DNA from: an uncultured Roseicyclus sp.
GTDB lineage: Bacteria > Pseudomonadota > Alphaproteobacteria > Rhodobacterales > Rhodobacteraceae
Direction of reading: 5' to 3'
NCBI RefSeq assembly: GCF_937892565.1
Contig: NZ_CALAHQ010000005.1
Span: 1-64,000 of the forward strand
DNA length: 64,000 bases
Shown here: positions 28,599-38,448 of the stretch, in pieces
Layout of the letters: every line of letters starts with the position of its first letter
Position numbering within the stretch: position 1 is the first letter of the stretch
Position numbers and translations under genes: made by a program
Notes under the pieces: model-generated
What the model saw: only the letters and a program-made list of their open reading frames with translations
Told to the model about the DNA's origin: nothing
Database searches by the model: none

Positions 28599-31436
28599 AT
28601 GGCCTGGACCCAGACCCCCTACGATCCGACCGATTTCGCCAACCGCCGCCACATCGGCCCTTCGCCCGCCGAGATCGCCGCGATGCTCAAGGTGGTGGGG
28701 GCATCGAGCATCGATGCCTTGATCGATCAGACGCTGCCCGCCGCGATCCGACAGGCACATCCGCTGGAGTGGGCGCCGATGTCGGAGGCCGAATTGCTGG
28801 CGCATATGCGTGCGATCGCTGGTCGCAACAAGCCAATGGTCCAGATGATCGGACAGGGCTATTACAACACCCACACGCCTCCCGCCATCCAGCGCAACGT
28901 GCTGGAAAACCCGGCTTGGTACACCGCCTATACCCCCTATCAGCCCGAGATCGCCCAGGGCCGGCTTGAGGCCTTGCTGAATTTCCAGACCATGGTGGCC
29001 GATCTGACCGGGCTCGAGGTCGCCAATGCCTCGCTTCTGGATGAGGCCACGGCCTGTGCCGAGGCGATGGTGATGGCCGAACGGGTGGCCAAATCAAAGG
29101 CGCGGGCGTTTTTCATTGATGAAAACTGCCATCCGCAGAACATTGCCGTGATGCGCACGCGCGCCGCACCGCTCGGGATCGAGGTGATCGTGGGCGCGCC
29201 CGACACATTGGACCCGGCGGCTGTTTTCGGCGCGATCTTTCAGGTGCCGGGCAGCTTTGGCGGGCTGGCGGACCCCAGCGCACAGATTGCGGCGCTGCAT
29301 GCCCAAAAGGCCATCGCCATTGTCGCAAGCGATCTTCTGGCGCTGACGCTGATCCGTGACCCCGGATCGATGGGGGCCGATATCGCTGTTGGATCGGCGC
29401 AGCGCTTTGGCGTGCCCTTGGGCTATGGCGGGCCGCATGCAGCCTTCATGGCGTGTCGCGACGCGCACAAGCGCGCGATGCCGGGCCGAATCGTCGGTGT
29501 GTCGATCGACAGCCATGGCCACAAGGCCTATCGCCTGTCGCTGCAGACCCGCGAACAGCATATCCGCCGCGAGAAAGCCACATCGAACGTCTGCACGGCT
29601 CAGGCGCTTTTGGCGGTGATGGCCAGCTTCTATGCCGTGTTTCATGGCCCCGAAGGCTTGTGTGCCATCGCGCAGGCCGTGCATCTCAAGGCGGCGCGTC
29701 TGGCGGCATCGCTGGCGGCTGGCGGTTTCGCGCCCGGGGCGGCGGCCTATTTCGACACGATCACGGTGGCGGTGGGCGACCGGCAAAGCCGGATCATGGC
29801 GGCCGCCGTCGCGCGCGGCATCAACCTGCGCGATGTGGGCCGCGACCGGATCGGCATCTCGGTCGATGAGACCACGACCGAGGCCCATCTGGCCGCCGTC
29901 TGCGCGGCCTTTGACGTGGCACTTCTTCCCCCCGTCAGCGCCCCCGCCATTCCCGAGGCGATGCTGCGCACGACGCCCTATCTGACGCATCCGATCTTTC
30001 ACATGAACCGCGCCGAATCCGAGATGATGCGCTACATGCGCCGCCTGTCGGATCGCGATCTTGCGCTTGACCGGGCGATGATCCCCTTGGGGTCTTGCAC
30101 GATGAAGCTGAACGCCGCGGTCGAGATGATGCCGGTGACCTGGCCCGAGTTCAATGCGATCCACCCCTTTGCCCCCGCCGATCAGGCACAGGGCTATGCC
30201 GAGATGCTGGCCGATCTGTCGGCCAAGCTGTGCGAGATCACGGGCTATGACGCCATGTCGATGCAGCCCAATTCCGGCGCGCAGGGCGAATATGCGGGCC
30301 TTTTGACCATCGCCGCCTATCACGCCGCGCGCGGTCAGGGGCACAGGCGCATCTGCCTGATCCCGGTGTCGGCGCATGGCACCAATCCCGCCTCTGCCCA
30401 GATGTGCGGGATGGAGGTGGTGGTGGTGCGCGCGGCCGAAAACGGCGATGTCGATCTGGCCGATTTCCGCGCCAAGGCCGAAGCGGCGGGCGACAATCTG
30501 GCGGCATGCATGATCACCTATCCCTCGACCCATGGCGTGTTCGAGGAAACCGTGCGCGATGTCTGTGACATCACCCATGCCTTTGGTGGGCAGGTCTATC
30601 TGGACGGGGCCAATCTGAACGCCATGGTGGGCCTGTCGCGGCCGGGCGATGTGGGCGCCGATGTCAGCCATCTGAACCTGCACAAGACATTTTGCATCCC
30701 GCATGGCGGGGGCGGCCCCGGCATGGGCCCCATCGGGGTCAAGGCGCATCTGGCGCCATACCTGCCCGGGCATCCCGAAACCGGTGGGGCGACCGGCCCT
30801 GTCTCGGGGGCGCCCTATGGGTCTGCGTCGATCTTGCCGATCAGCTATGCCTATGTCCGTCTGATGGGGGGCGAGGGTCTGACACGCGCGACCAAGGTGG
30901 CGATCTTGAACGCCAACTATATCGCCAGGCGGCTCGATGGCGCCTTTCCGGTGCTGTTCAAGGGCAAGGGTGGGCGCGTCGCGCATGAATGCATCCTTGA
31001 CACCCGCCCCTTTGCGGAGGCGGGCGTCAGCGTCGATGACATCGCCAAGCGGCTGATGGATTGCGGCTTTCACGCCCCGACAATGAGCTGGCCCGTCGCG
31101 GGCACCTTGATGGTGGAACCCACCGAAAGCGAAACACAGGCCGAGATCGACCGCTTTTGCGAGGCGATGCTGGCCATCCGTGCCGAGATCGCCGAGGTCG
31201 AGGCCGGCCGCATGCCGATCGAGACCAGCCCGCTGCGCTTTGCCCCCCACACGATGGAGGACCTGATCCGCGATTGGGATCGCCCCTATTCGCGCGAACA
31301 GGGCTGTTTCCCCCCCGGCGCCTTTCGGGTCGACAAGTATTGGCCACCCGTCAACCGGGTCGACAATGTGCATGGCGACCGGCATCTGATCTGCACCTGC
31401 CCGCCGCTCGACAGCTATCTGGACGCCGCCGAATAG
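28599..31436 (+). CDS. gcvP: glycine dehydrogenase (decarboxylating), P protein
   Basis: GcvP is the pyridoxal-phosphate enzyme that decarboxylates glycine and passes the aminomethyl group to GcvH. At 945 residues it is a full-length fused P protein with both halves: [14 protein letters not shown] at the start, [42 protein letters not shown], then [11 protein letters not shown] and, in the second half, the PLP lysine motif [20 protein letters not shown]. The ATG at 28599 has an AGAGG site at a good distance; 28590 is an in-frame alternative. It is the last gene of gcvTHP. Confidence 0.97.
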   Translation: MAWTQTPYDPTDFANRRHIGPSPAEIAAMLKVVGASSIDALIDQTLPAAIRQAHPLEWAPMSEAELLAHMRAIAGRNKPMVQMIGQGYYNTHTPPAIQRNVLENPAWYTAYTPYQPEIAQGRLEALLNFQTMVADLTGLEVANASLLDEATACAEAMVMAERVAKSKARAFFIDENCHPQNIAVMRTRAAPLGIEVIVGAPDTLDPAAVFGAIFQVPGSFGGLADPSAQIAALHAQKAIAIVASDLLALTLIRDPGSMGADIAVGSAQRFGVPLGYGGPHAAFMACRDAHKRAMPGRIVGVSIDSHGHKAYRLSLQTREQHIRREKATSNVCTAQALLAVMASFYAVFHGPEGLCAIAQAVHLKAARLAASLAAGGFAPGAAAYFDTITVAVGDRQSRIMAAAVARGINLRDVGRDRIGISVDETTTEAHLAAVCAAFDVALLPPVSAPAIPEAMLRTTPYLTHPIFHMNRAESEMMRYMRRLSDRDLALDRAMIPLGSCTMKLNAAVEMMPVTWPEFNAIHPFAPADQAQGYAEMLADLSAKLCEITGYDAMSMQPNSGAQGEYAGLLTIAAYHAARGQGHRRICLIPVSAHGTNPASAQMCGMEVVVVRAAENGDVDLADFRAKAEAAGDNLAACMITYPSTHGVFEETVRDVCDITHAFGGQVYLDGANLNAMVGLSRPGDVGADVSHLNLHKTFCIPHGGGGPGMGPIGVKAHLAPYLPGHPETGGATGPVSGAPYGSASILPISYAYVRLMGGEGLTRATKVAILNANYIARRLDGAFPVLFKGKGGRVAHECILDTRPFAEAGVSVDDIAKRLMDCGFHAPTMSWPVAGTLMVEPTESETQAEIDRFCEAMLAIRAEIAEVEAGRMPIETSPLRFAPHTMEDLIRDWDRPYSREQGCFPPGAFRVDKYWPPVNRVDNVHGDRHLICTCPPLDSYLDAAE

Positions 31437-31456
31437 GGCGCCCCTTGTGCGATCGG

Positions 31457-32017
31457 TCAGCCGCCCGGCTGGCCGATCAGCGCGCCGATCAGGGCAATTG
31501 CCTCGGGGCTGTCCCAATGGGCGTCCCCGCGCAGGCGGGCGATCTCTTGCCCCTCGGGGTTCAAGATCACCGTGATGGGCAGGCCGAACACCCCCATCTC
31601 GCGGGCGATCTGCTGGTTGATGTCGCGGTGTTGCTGCAAGTCGGTCACGCCGATCTCTTCGAAGAAACGGCGGATGGCTTGTGGCGGATTGCGCCCCGTG
31701 GCCAGCGTGACCACGGTGAAATCCTCACCCCCCAGCGCCGTTTGCAGATTTTGAAGCGACGGCATTTCCTCGCGGCACGGGGCGCACCATGTGGCCCAGA
31801 AATTCAGCACCACATGACGCCCGGCATAATCGGCAAGCTGGCCCTGGGTCTCGTCGATCCGCAAAAAGGGCAGCGCAGAGACCGCAACCGGCGCCTCATG
31901 GATCACCAGCCCCCGCATCTCGCCCACCAGATAGGCGGACAGGTCTTGCGCCACAGCAGCATTTGCACCCAAGCCTGCGGCAAGGTAGATCAACATCGAA
32001 CGCAACAGGCGCATCAT
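31457..32017 (-). CDS. TlpA-like periplasmic thioredoxin
   Basis: This 186-residue protein has a signal peptide ([17 protein letters not shown]) and a thioredoxin domain with [23 protein letters not shown] is the active site, and the cis-proline is in [12 protein letters not shown]. TlpA/ResA-type proteins reduce disulfides or help cytochrome and oxidase maturation outside the inner membrane. The start at ATG 32017 has a GGAGG site. It is divergent from argH, with only 27 bp between the two start codons. The partner protein is not evident. Confidence 0.88.
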   Translation of the reverse strand: MMRLLRSMLIYLAAGLGANAAVAQDLSAYLVGEMRGLVIHEAPVAVSALPFLRIDETQGQLADYAGRHVVLNFWATWCAPCREEMPSLQNLQTALGGEDFTVVTLATGRNPPQAIRRFFEEIGVTDLQQHRDINQQIAREMGVFGLPITVILNPEGQEIARLRGDAHWDSPEAIALIGALIGQPGG

Positions 32018-32044
32018 CCGAAATTCCTCCAAGGGCCGATACCC

Positions 32045-33436
32045 ATGACAAAGACCACGACCAACGCCATGTGGGGCGGCCGCTTTGCCGCCGGACCCGA
32101 CGCGATCATGGAGGCGATCAACGCCTCGATCGGGTTCGACAAGCGACTGGCCAGGCAAGACATCGACGGATCCCGCGCCCACGCGGCGATGCTGGCGGCC
32201 ACGGGTATCTTGAGTGATAGCGACGTTGCGGCGATCCGCAAAGGGTTGCTCACGGTCTTGTCAGAGATCGACGAGGGGCGGTTCGAATTCTCGACGGCGC
32301 TGGAAGACATCCACATGAATGTCGAAGCCCGGCTGAAAGAGATCATCGGCGACCCTGCGGGCCGATTGCACACCGCGCGCTCGCGCAATGATCAGGTGGC
32401 GACCGATTTCCGGCTTTGGGTGCGTGAGCAATGCGATGCCACCATGGCGGGGATCGATGCCTTGATGCGTGCGCTGGTCGCACAGGCCGAAGCGGGTGCC
32501 GATTGGGTGATGCCGGGGTTCACCCATCTGCAGACCGCCCAGCCCGTCACCTGGGGCCACCACATGATGGCCTATGTCGAAATGCTGGCGCGCGACCGGG
32601 GCCGCTTTGGCGATGCGCGGGCGCGGATGAACGAAAGCCCCTTGGGGGCGGCGGCGCTGGCGGGCACGTCCTTTCCCATTGACCGGCACATGACGGCCGC
32701 GGCGCTTGGTTTTGAGCGGCCCATGGCCAATTCGCTCGATGCCGTCAGCGACCGCGATTTCGCGCTGGAATATCTGGCCGCCGCGTCGATTTGTGCGATG
32801 CATCTGTCGCGCTTTGCCGAAGAACTGGTGATCTGGTCCTCGGCCCAGTTCCGCTTTGTGCGGCTGTCGGACCGGTTCACCACCGGCTCCTCGATCATGC
32901 CGCAAAAGAAGAACCCCGATGCCGCCGAACTGATCCGCGCCAAGATCGGGCGGATTTTCGGCGCCAATGTCGCGCTCTTGATGGTGATGAAGGGGCTTCC
33001 CTTGGCCTATTCCAAGGACATGCAGGAAGACAAGGAACAGGTCTTTGACGCGGCCGATAACCTTATGCTGGCCTTGGCCGCGATGGAGGGGATGGTGCGT
33101 GACATGACCGCCAACCGCCCCGCGCTGGAGGCCGCCGCCGGATCGGGCTTTTCCACCGCGACCGATCTGGCCGATTGGCTGGTGCGGGTCTTGGGCCTTG
33201 CGTTCCGCGAGGCCCATCACGTCACCGGCAGCCTTGTGGCCATGGCCGAGGGTCTGGGCGTCGATCTGCCGGAATTGAGCCTTGAGCAGATGCAGACGGT
33301 GCATCCGGGCATCACATCCGATGTCTTTGCCGTGCTGGGCGTTCATAATTCCGTCGCCTCGCGGATGTCATATGGCGGCACGGCGCCCGCTCAGGTGCGC
33401 GCCCAGATCGCCCGTTGGAAAGAGCTGCTGGCATGA
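32045..33436 (+). CDS. argH: argininosuccinate lyase
   Basis: ArgH splits argininosuccinate into arginine and fumarate, the last step of arginine synthesis. The 463 residues contain [74 protein letters not shown] with the catalytic histidine region, and the fumarase-superfamily signature [19 protein letters not shown] 45-residue lipoprotein gene overlaps its stop by 4 bp. It is divergent from the TlpA-like gene. Length and motifs are normal. Confidence 0.97.
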   Translation: MTKTTTNAMWGGRFAAGPDAIMEAINASIGFDKRLARQDIDGSRAHAAMLAATGILSDSDVAAIRKGLLTVLSEIDEGRFEFSTALEDIHMNVEARLKEIIGDPAGRLHTARSRNDQVATDFRLWVREQCDATMAGIDALMRALVAQAEAGADWVMPGFTHLQTAQPVTWGHHMMAYVEMLARDRGRFGDARARMNESPLGAAALAGTSFPIDRHMTAAALGFERPMANSLDAVSDRDFALEYLAAASICAMHLSRFAEELVIWSSAQFRFVRLSDRFTTGSSIMPQKKNPDAAELIRAKIGRIFGANVALLMVMKGLPLAYSKDMQEDKEQVFDAADNLMLALAAMEGMVRDMTANRPALEAAAGSGFSTATDLADWLVRVLGLAFREAHHVTGSLVAMAEGLGVDLPELSLEQMQTVHPGITSDVFAVLGVHNSVASRMSYGGTAPAQVRAQIARWKELLA

Positions 33437-33570
33437 CCCATCTTTCACGCCTTGGTGCCGCCCTTGCGCTGGCCCTGCTTGCGGCCTGTGGCGCCGATGG
33501 CGCCCCCGAACGACCCGAAGCGCGCCCCGGCGCGCAAGGGGCTGCACCGCTTGTTGCCACAAGCGGCTGA
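33433..33570 (+). CDS. small lipoprotein overlapping argH
   Basis: A 45-residue frame starts at the ATGA overlap with the argH stop. It reads like a lipoprotein: a positive start (MTHLSRLG), a hydrophobic run ([12 protein letters not shown]) with a lipobox LAAC at about residues 16-19, then a short proline- and alanine-rich tail ending VATSG. The GC content and codon use match its neighbours. Small lipoproteins just after argH are common in this family, usually followed by lysA; here greA follows instead. The function is unknown. Confidence 0.72.
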   Translation: MTHLSRLGAALALALLAACGADGAPERPEARPGAQGAAPLVATSG

Positions 33571-33662
33571 CCCCCGCATGAACACCGTTGAACACAGGGC
33601 CGTTCGGCCCTAACCTTGGGCGCTCGAACCGTTCAGTGCCCGCACAGATCAAGGCGTTTTCC

Positions 33663-34130
33663 ATGGACAAGATTCCGATGACCCCCGGGGGCTACAAGGC
33701 CCTGAACGACGAGCTCAAGCAGCTCAAGAGCGTGGAGCGCCCGGCCATCATTCAGGCCATTTCCGAGGCGCGCGAACATGGCGACCTGTCGGAAAACGCG
33801 GAGTATCATTCCGCCAAGGAAAAACAGTCCTTCATCGAAGGCCGCATCAAGGAGCTAGAGGGGCTGATCGGGCGGGCCAATGTGATCGATCCCAAAACCC
33901 TGTCGGGCCCGGTCAAGTTCGGCGCCACCGTGGTGCTGGTCGATGAAGACGACGTCGAAAAGAGCTTTCAGATCGTAGGCGAGGCCGAGGCGAACATCGA
34001 AAAAGGCATGCTCAACATCAACTCGCCCCTGGCGCGTGCCTTGATTGGCAAGGATGAAGGCGACAGCGTCGAGGTCAAGACACCGGGTGGGGACAAGGAT
34101 TACGAGATCGTCTCGATCACCTATGTCTGA
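33663..34130 (+). CDS. greA: transcription elongation factor GreA
   Basis: GreA rescues backtracked RNA polymerase by stimulating transcript cleavage. The 155 residues begin [20 protein letters not shown] and contain the acidic tip of the coiled-coil hairpin, [32 protein letters not shown] (residues 41-72, with the D and E of GDLSENAEY), then the FKBP-like domain with [11 protein letters not shown] and [18 protein letters not shown]. Start is ATG 33663; an in-frame ATG at 33588 lies in the spacer. Confidence 0.97.
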   Translation: MDKIPMTPGGYKALNDELKQLKSVERPAIIQAISEAREHGDLSENAEYHSAKEKQSFIEGRIKELEGLIGRANVIDPKTLSGPVKFGATVVLVDEDDVEKSFQIVGEAEANIEKGMLNINSPLARALIGKDEGDSVEVKTPGGDKDYEIVSITYV

Positions 34131-34165
34131 ACCGCACCCTTTTGTGGTGGAATGGTTTGGCCCGC

Positions 34166-35167
34166 ATGCGCGCTGACCCCAAACAATCCCCGCTTGATCC
34201 GGGGGTCTTTGCCCGGGAAAGTCCCGCCTTTCGCGTCACCATGATCGAGGTGATGGCGGGGCTGCTCAGCGTGGTCTGGATCGGGGTGGTGGTGGTCCTC
34301 AATTGGGGGGCAGCCGCAGAAGGCGGCGGCCTGATCGCCCGCGTGATGAACGGTTTGGCCATTCTGACGCCGATTGCCCTGCTCTGGGTTGCAATCGGCG
34401 CGGCGCGGACCGCGCGCGCCTTGCGGCAAGAAGCGGCGCGCCTTCAGGCCGCCATCGACGCGATGCGCGCGGCCTATGGTGATCAGCAACAGCGCATCGC
34501 GCCGGATGTGAAGCCGGCGCTGGTCGAAAAACTGGAGGAACTGGCGCAAGGCCACCGTGGTGGGCCCCCGATTGGCACGCCCGTCTTTTCGTCTCAGCGT
34601 CTTGCCCCCCCGGTGGCAGAGCCGCCTGCCACGGTGCCGCCGCACCCGGACCACCCTCAGCCCGCTTTGGCGCTGTCGGCCCCTGTCGAAAAAGCACCCA
34701 TTGCGCTGGCCGATTTCATCAAGGCGCTGGATTTCCCCGAAAACCAGCATGACAAGGACGGGTTTCGTGCCTTGCGCCGCGCGCTCGAGGATCGCGCGAC
34801 CGAACGGCTGATCCGCGCCAGTCAAGATGTGCTGACGCTGCTGAGCCAGGATGGCATCTATATGGATGACCTGCCCCCCGATCGCGCCCGCCCCGAGGTC
34901 TGGCGCCGCTTTGCCCAAGGCGAACGGGGCCGCGCGGTCGCGGTGCTGGGCGGTATCCATGACCGCTCCAGCCTTGCCATTGTGGCGGGGCGGATGAAAA
35001 CAGACTTGGTGTTCAGGGATGCGGCACATCATTTCCTGCGCCAGTTCGACCGCAGCTTCACGGCCTTTGAAACGATTGCCGATGATGCGCAGATCGCGGA
35101 TCTGACCGACACGCGGACCGCGCGGGCCTTTATGCTTCTGAGCCGGGCGGCGGGCACCTTTGACTGA
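34166..35167 (+). CDS. conserved membrane protein of unknown function
   Basis: I do not recognise a function. The 333-residue protein has two membrane helices near the start (about 25-45, MIEVMAGLLSVVWIGVVVVL; about 60-80, GLAILTPIALLWVAIG). A short charged coil follows (RTARALRQEAARLQAAIDAM), then a proline-rich linker near 150-180. A predicted cytoplasmic helical domain completes it from about 190 on (IALADFIKALDFPENQHDKDGFRALRRALED). Similar proteins are known mainly as hypothetical in the Rhodobacterales. The ATG at 34166 is chosen; a TTG at 34142 in the same frame is possible. It follows greA by 35 bp on the same strand and ends just before the hairpin array. Confidence 0.65.
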   Translation: MRADPKQSPLDPGVFARESPAFRVTMIEVMAGLLSVVWIGVVVVLNWGAAAEGGGLIARVMNGLAILTPIALLWVAIGAARTARALRQEAARLQAAIDAMRAAYGDQQQRIAPDVKPALVEKLEELAQGHRGGPPIGTPVFSSQRLAPPVAEPPATVPPHPDHPQPALALSAPVEKAPIALADFIKALDFPENQHDKDGFRALRRALEDRATERLIRASQDVLTLLSQDGIYMDDLPPDRARPEVWRRFAQGERGRAVAVLGGIHDRSSLAIVAGRMKTDLVFRDAAHHFLRQFDRSFTAFETIADDAQIADLTDTRTARAFMLLSRAAGTFD

Positions 35168-35175
35168 GGGGGGGG

Positions 35176-35243
35176 GTGGCTTCCTTGCGGAAGCCACAGG
35201 GGAAAACTCGAGTTTTCCCGCCCGTTTTCCTTGCGGAAAACGG
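35176..35243. terminator. three tandem perfect hairpins between convergent genes
   Basis: Three hairpins in a row occupy the gap: GTGGCTTCC-TTGC-GGAAGCCAC (35176-35197), the perfect 20-bp palindrome GGGAAAACTCGAGTTTTCCC (35200-35219), and CCGTTTTCC-TTGC-GGAAAACGG (35222-35243). The array sits between two converging genes and likely ends both. It shares stem words and TTGC loops with the cluster at 18746-18809, so it appears to be a copy of a dispersed family. Confidence 0.7.
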
Positions 35244-35247
35244 CCCC

Positions 35248-36102
35248 TCAAGCCTCCAGCGCTGCAATCAGCGCCGCCTGATGGCCCAAACCCGCGATCC
35301 AGCCTTCTTCGGGGCAGCCCTCGCGCAGGATCGCGTCCAGATGCCGGGGCGGCAATGCCGCGAAAGCTGATGCCAGAACGCGCACCTGGGCGGCATCGGG
35401 CACCTCGCCCGGGCGCTGGCGGCGCCTGATCTCGGCCGACAGGATCGCGGGATAGACCTCGGCCAACAGGATCGGCGCATCGCGATCCTCAAAGGGGCGC
35501 ACGGCCAGCGCATCGCCGAAATGCTGCCGCAACGCCCAAAGCCGGGGCAGCCCGAGCAGGGTTTGGCTGGCCACCGCGCCGTTGCCGTAGAGTTGAAAAC
35601 AGGTGCTGGCACCGGGTGCCATCTGTTCCACCCGCCGCCGTTCGGCAAAGGCAAAGCCCCTGTGGGGCGGTTTTCGAAACGGCACATGCGCGGGCGTCTT
35701 GCCCACCGGGTGCGACCAGAACGGGCCCGGCGCGTCGAAGCGAGCATTGATTAGATCGGCCACATCGAGCCGGTTGTTGGCGTTCTTCGGGTCATCCTTT
35801 ATGGTCCCGGCCATCCAATCCCAGACCGCAAAGGGATCGGCGCTGCCGGTCAGCGCCTGGGCAAAGCCCTTTGGGTAGGCCAAGGGAAAATCGAACCCTG
35901 CCAGCACCCGCCGCCCCTCGGCGCGCGCGGCCTCAAGCCGCGCCATCAGATGCGCCTGAGCTGCTGCGCGAGTTCGGCAATAGGTGACATGGCCCGCGCT
36001 GGCCGTGCGTTCGGCCACATAGATCGCATCCTTGGTGCGCTTGGCGGGCGAAGGGGCCGAGCGCGCCGACCAATCCACCATGATCACCGTATCGATGTCC
36101 AT
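35248..36102 (-). CDS. uncharacterised protein, RNase H-like start (VDWSA)
   Basis: This 284-residue protein starts MDIDTVIMVDWSARSAPSPA, with an aspartate on a first beta strand as in actin/RNase H-like folds, and has a later VLAGFDFPLAYPKGF that could hold a second acidic residue. Similar proteins in Rhodobacteraceae are often called molybdopterin guanine dinucleotide synthesis proteins, but no nucleotidyltransferase motif is seen here, so I do not support that name. It may instead be DUF429-like. The ATG at 36102 is chosen; the frame is open to 36192 with no family match. It is divergent from azlC. Confidence 0.55.
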   Translation of the reverse strand: MDIDTVIMVDWSARSAPSPAKRTKDAIYVAERTASAGHVTYCRTRAAAQAHLMARLEAARAEGRRVLAGFDFPLAYPKGFAQALTGSADPFAVWDWMAGTIKDDPKNANNRLDVADLINARFDAPGPFWSHPVGKTPAHVPFRKPPHRGFAFAERRRVEQMAPGASTCFQLYGNGAVASQTLLGLPRLWALRQHFGDALAVRPFEDRDAPILLAEVYPAILSAEIRRRQRPGEVPDAAQVRVLASAFAALPPRHLDAILREGCPEEGWIAGLGHQAALIAALEA

Positions 36103-36216
36103 CGCCGCCCCCTCTGGATGTGCCGTATGGCCCTTGCGGCGGCCTGCGCCGAATTGCATCCCAGCCGCGCCTCGCCTATGGCTGGCCCGCAAACAAACTC
36201 AGGCTAACCTGCCCCC

Positions 36217-36924
36217 ATGCCCGTATCCAGCCCCAGAGCCGCCTTTTGGCGTGGCCTGACAGCCGCTTTGCCCTTTCTCATCGTGCTTGGCCCCTTTGGT
36301 CTATTGTTCGGGGTCGTCGGCACCGAGGCGGGGCTGGATGTGGGTCAGGTGATGGGCTTCACCGTGCTGGTGATCGCGGGCGCGTCGCAATTCACCGCGC
36401 TGCAACTGATGCATGACAATGCGCCGACACTGATCGTGATTGCATCGGCCTTGGCGGTCAATTTGCGCATGGCGATGTATTCGGCGTCTTTCGTGCCGCA
36501 TCTGGGGGCTGCGCCGATCTGGCAGCGGGCCTTGATCGCCTACATGACTGTCGATCAGACCTATGCGCTGGCGAATGGCGAATATGAGGCCGCACCAAAG
36601 CAAACCACCGCCGAAAAGGTCGCGTTCTTCTTTGGCACAGCCGCGCCCACCATCCCGGTCTGGATCGGCGCATCGGCGCTTGGCATCGTGGTGGGTGAGG
36701 CGATCCCGCCCGCGCTTGGCCTTGATTTCGCGGTGCCCATCACCTTCATCGCGCTGATCGCGCCCGCCTTGCGCACCTTGGCACATGTGGCCGCTGCGCT
36801 GACATCCATCGTGATGGCCATCGCGTTGAGCTTCCTGCCGTGGAATTTGTGGCTTTTGGCCGCGGGTTTGGCGGCGATGATCGTCGGCGCCGAGGTCGAG
36901 CGCCGGATGGAGGCGCGCCGATGA
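36217..36924 (+). CDS. azlC: AzlC family branched-chain amino acid exporter, large subunit
   Basis: AzlC with its small partner AzlD exports branched-chain amino acids or analogues. The 235 residues have about six helices and the family pattern LPFLIVLGPFGLLFG near residue 17, VLVIAGASQFTALQLM, ALAVNLRMAMYSASFVPHL and DQTYALA, near 56-110. It starts at ATG 36217 and overlaps azlD by 4 bp. It lies 114 bp from the divergent VDWSA protein gene. Substrate beyond the family name is inferred. Confidence 0.88.
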   Translation: MPVSSPRAAFWRGLTAALPFLIVLGPFGLLFGVVGTEAGLDVGQVMGFTVLVIAGASQFTALQLMHDNAPTLIVIASALAVNLRMAMYSASFVPHLGAAPIWQRALIAYMTVDQTYALANGEYEAAPKQTTAEKVAFFFGTAAPTIPVWIGASALGIVVGEAIPPALGLDFAVPITFIALIAPALRTLAHVAAALTSIVMAIALSFLPWNLWLLAAGLAAMIVGAEVERRMEARR

Positions 36925-37250
36925 ATTATACCGCGACCGAGATTTGGCTGATCATTCTGGCGTTGGGCGTTGGCACCTTTCTGGTGCGGTTTTCCTTCCT
37001 TGGCATTCCGGGCGATCGCGCGCTTCCTGCATGGCTGTTGCGGCATCTGCGCTACACGGCGGTGGGCATATTGCCCGCGATGGTGACACCTCTGGTGCTC
37101 TGGCCTCAGGCCACGGGTGGCCAGTTGGACATCAGCCGCATCGCGGCGGCGAGTTTGGCGCTGGCGGTCGGGCTTTGGACAAGGAACGCCATCTGGGCGA
37201 TTGTGGCGGGCATGGCCAGCCTTTGGGGTTTGGGCTGGCTCTTGGCCTGA
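36921..37250 (+). CDS. azlD: AzlD family branched-chain amino acid exporter, small subunit
   Basis: AzlD is the small membrane subunit of the AzlCD exporter. The 109 residues have three to four helices, with LIILALGVGTFLVRFSFL near residue 10 and LRYTAVGILPAMVTPLVL near 50. The start overlaps the azlC stop as ATGA, so the pair is translated together. Length is typical. Confidence 0.88.
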   Translation: MNYTATEIWLIILALGVGTFLVRFSFLGIPGDRALPAWLLRHLRYTAVGILPAMVTPLVLWPQATGGQLDISRIAAASLALAVGLWTRNAIWAIVAGMASLWGLGWLLA

Positions 37251-37354
37251 TTGTTCGATTATTCAGAACCAAAACAACAAAACCTGTATTTTTATTTGTG
37301 CTTTCTGCGCGGCATATCCCCCCGATGTTTTGGCTTTGGGTCAGGGATCGGACC

Positions 37355-38401
37355 ATGGATATTCTGTTCGACATGGCGGCGACACTGGTCGCGCAGTTGC
37401 AAAAACCCACTCTGGCTTTCTTGATCGGGGGCATGGTTCTGGCGGCGATGGGCAGCAAGCTGACCGTGCCAGACCCGGTTTACAAATTCATCGTTCTGGT
37501 CTTGTTGCTCAAGGTGGGGCTTGGGGCTGGCATCTCGGTGCGCGAGGCCCATGTGATCGCGCTGGCCGTGCCTGCGATCGCGGCGGCCTTGGTGGGTGTG
37601 GCCATCGTGGTCTTGGGTGCGGGCACGCTGGCGCGGACCCGGGGCGTCAATCGGATGGATGGCATGGCGACTGCGGGGCTTTTCGGCGCGGTTTCTGCCT
37701 CGACCTTGGCGGCGGGCATGGTGATGCTGGACGCCGAAGGCATCGCCTACGAGGGTTTTATCGGGGCGCTTTACCCCTTCATGGATATTGCGGCGCTGGT
37801 CACGGCGATCCTTCTGGCCAAGATGAGCGCGCTGCGCGCGGCCACTGCCCGGCCTGCGGGTGGTGGCACGGCCACGCTGGCTGCGGGTGGCGGCGCGGGC
37901 GATGGCATTGTCAAGGACATCCTGACCGACACGCTGAAAAGCCCGGCCATTTCCGCCTTGCTTCTGGGGCTTGCCATCGGTCTTTTCGGTCGGCCCGAAC
38001 AGGTTTACGCCAGCTTTTATGAGCCGTTGTTCCGGGGCCTCCTGTCGATCCTGATGCTGATCATGGGCATGGAGGCATGGGCGCGGTTGGGCGAAATGCG
38101 GAAAGTGGCGCATGCCTATGTCCTTTATGGCGTCGCCGCACCTTTTGTGCATGGCGCGCTGGGCTTTGGCGCGGGGCTGGTCGCCCATCACCTGACCGGG
38201 TTTTCCGCAGGCGGCGTGGTGCTGTTGGCGGTGATGGCTGCGTCCAGTTCGGACATCTCGGGCCCGCCCACCTTGCGCGCGGCCTTGCCCGAGGCGAACC
38301 CAAGCGCCTATGTCGGCACATCGACGGGGATCGGCACGCCGGTGGCGATCTTGTCGATCCCGGTCTGGATCGCGCTGGCCGACTGGCTGATCGGCGCATG
38401 A
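37355..38401 (+). CDS. SbtA-type sodium-dependent bicarbonate permease
   Basis: This 348-residue protein with about ten helices matches the SbtA family (DUF897), first known as the Na+/bicarbonate symporter of cyanobacteria. Family blocks are LVLLLKVGLGAGISVREA near residues 50-70, AGLFGAVSASTLAAGMVML near 110, and GPPTLRAALPEANPSAYVGT with STGIGTPVAILS near 300-335. A basic, glycine-rich loop in the middle (ARPAGGGTATLAAGG) joins the two repeats. The usual partner SbtB is not next to it. The start at ATG 37355 has an AGGG site; an in-frame ATG at 37325 is possible. A LysR gene follows 47 bp downstream. Confidence 0.85.
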   Translation: MDILFDMAATLVAQLQKPTLAFLIGGMVLAAMGSKLTVPDPVYKFIVLVLLLKVGLGAGISVREAHVIALAVPAIAAALVGVAIVVLGAGTLARTRGVNRMDGMATAGLFGAVSASTLAAGMVMLDAEGIAYEGFIGALYPFMDIAALVTAILLAKMSALRAATARPAGGGTATLAAGGGAGDGIVKDILTDTLKSPAISALLLGLAIGLFGRPEQVYASFYEPLFRGLLSILMLIMGMEAWARLGEMRKVAHAYVLYGVAAPFVHGALGFGAGLVAHHLTGFSAGGVVLLAVMAASSSDISGPPTLRAALPEANPSAYVGTSTGIGTPVAILSIPVWIALADWLIGA

Positions 38402-38410
38402 TCTGATTTA

Positions 38411-38423
38411 TCTGTAAAACAGA
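38411..38423. promoter_or_regulatory. palindrome TCTGT-AAA-ACAGA before the LysR gene
   Basis: A perfect 5-3-5 inverted repeat with the T-N11-A form of LysR-type operators lies 25 bp upstream of the LysR gene and 10 bp after the permease. It is AT-rich in a GC-rich region. Binding by the adjacent regulator is inferred. Confidence 0.5.
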
Positions 38424-38448
38424 AACAATCGTTCTAATTTAACGCATC

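Noticed and set aside
29094-31517. An 807-codon open frame on the minus strand opposite gcvP
   Set aside because: It is rich in His, Arg and Gly, matches nothing known, and lies fully across gcvP, whose family motifs are complete. Such long shadows are usual at this GC content.
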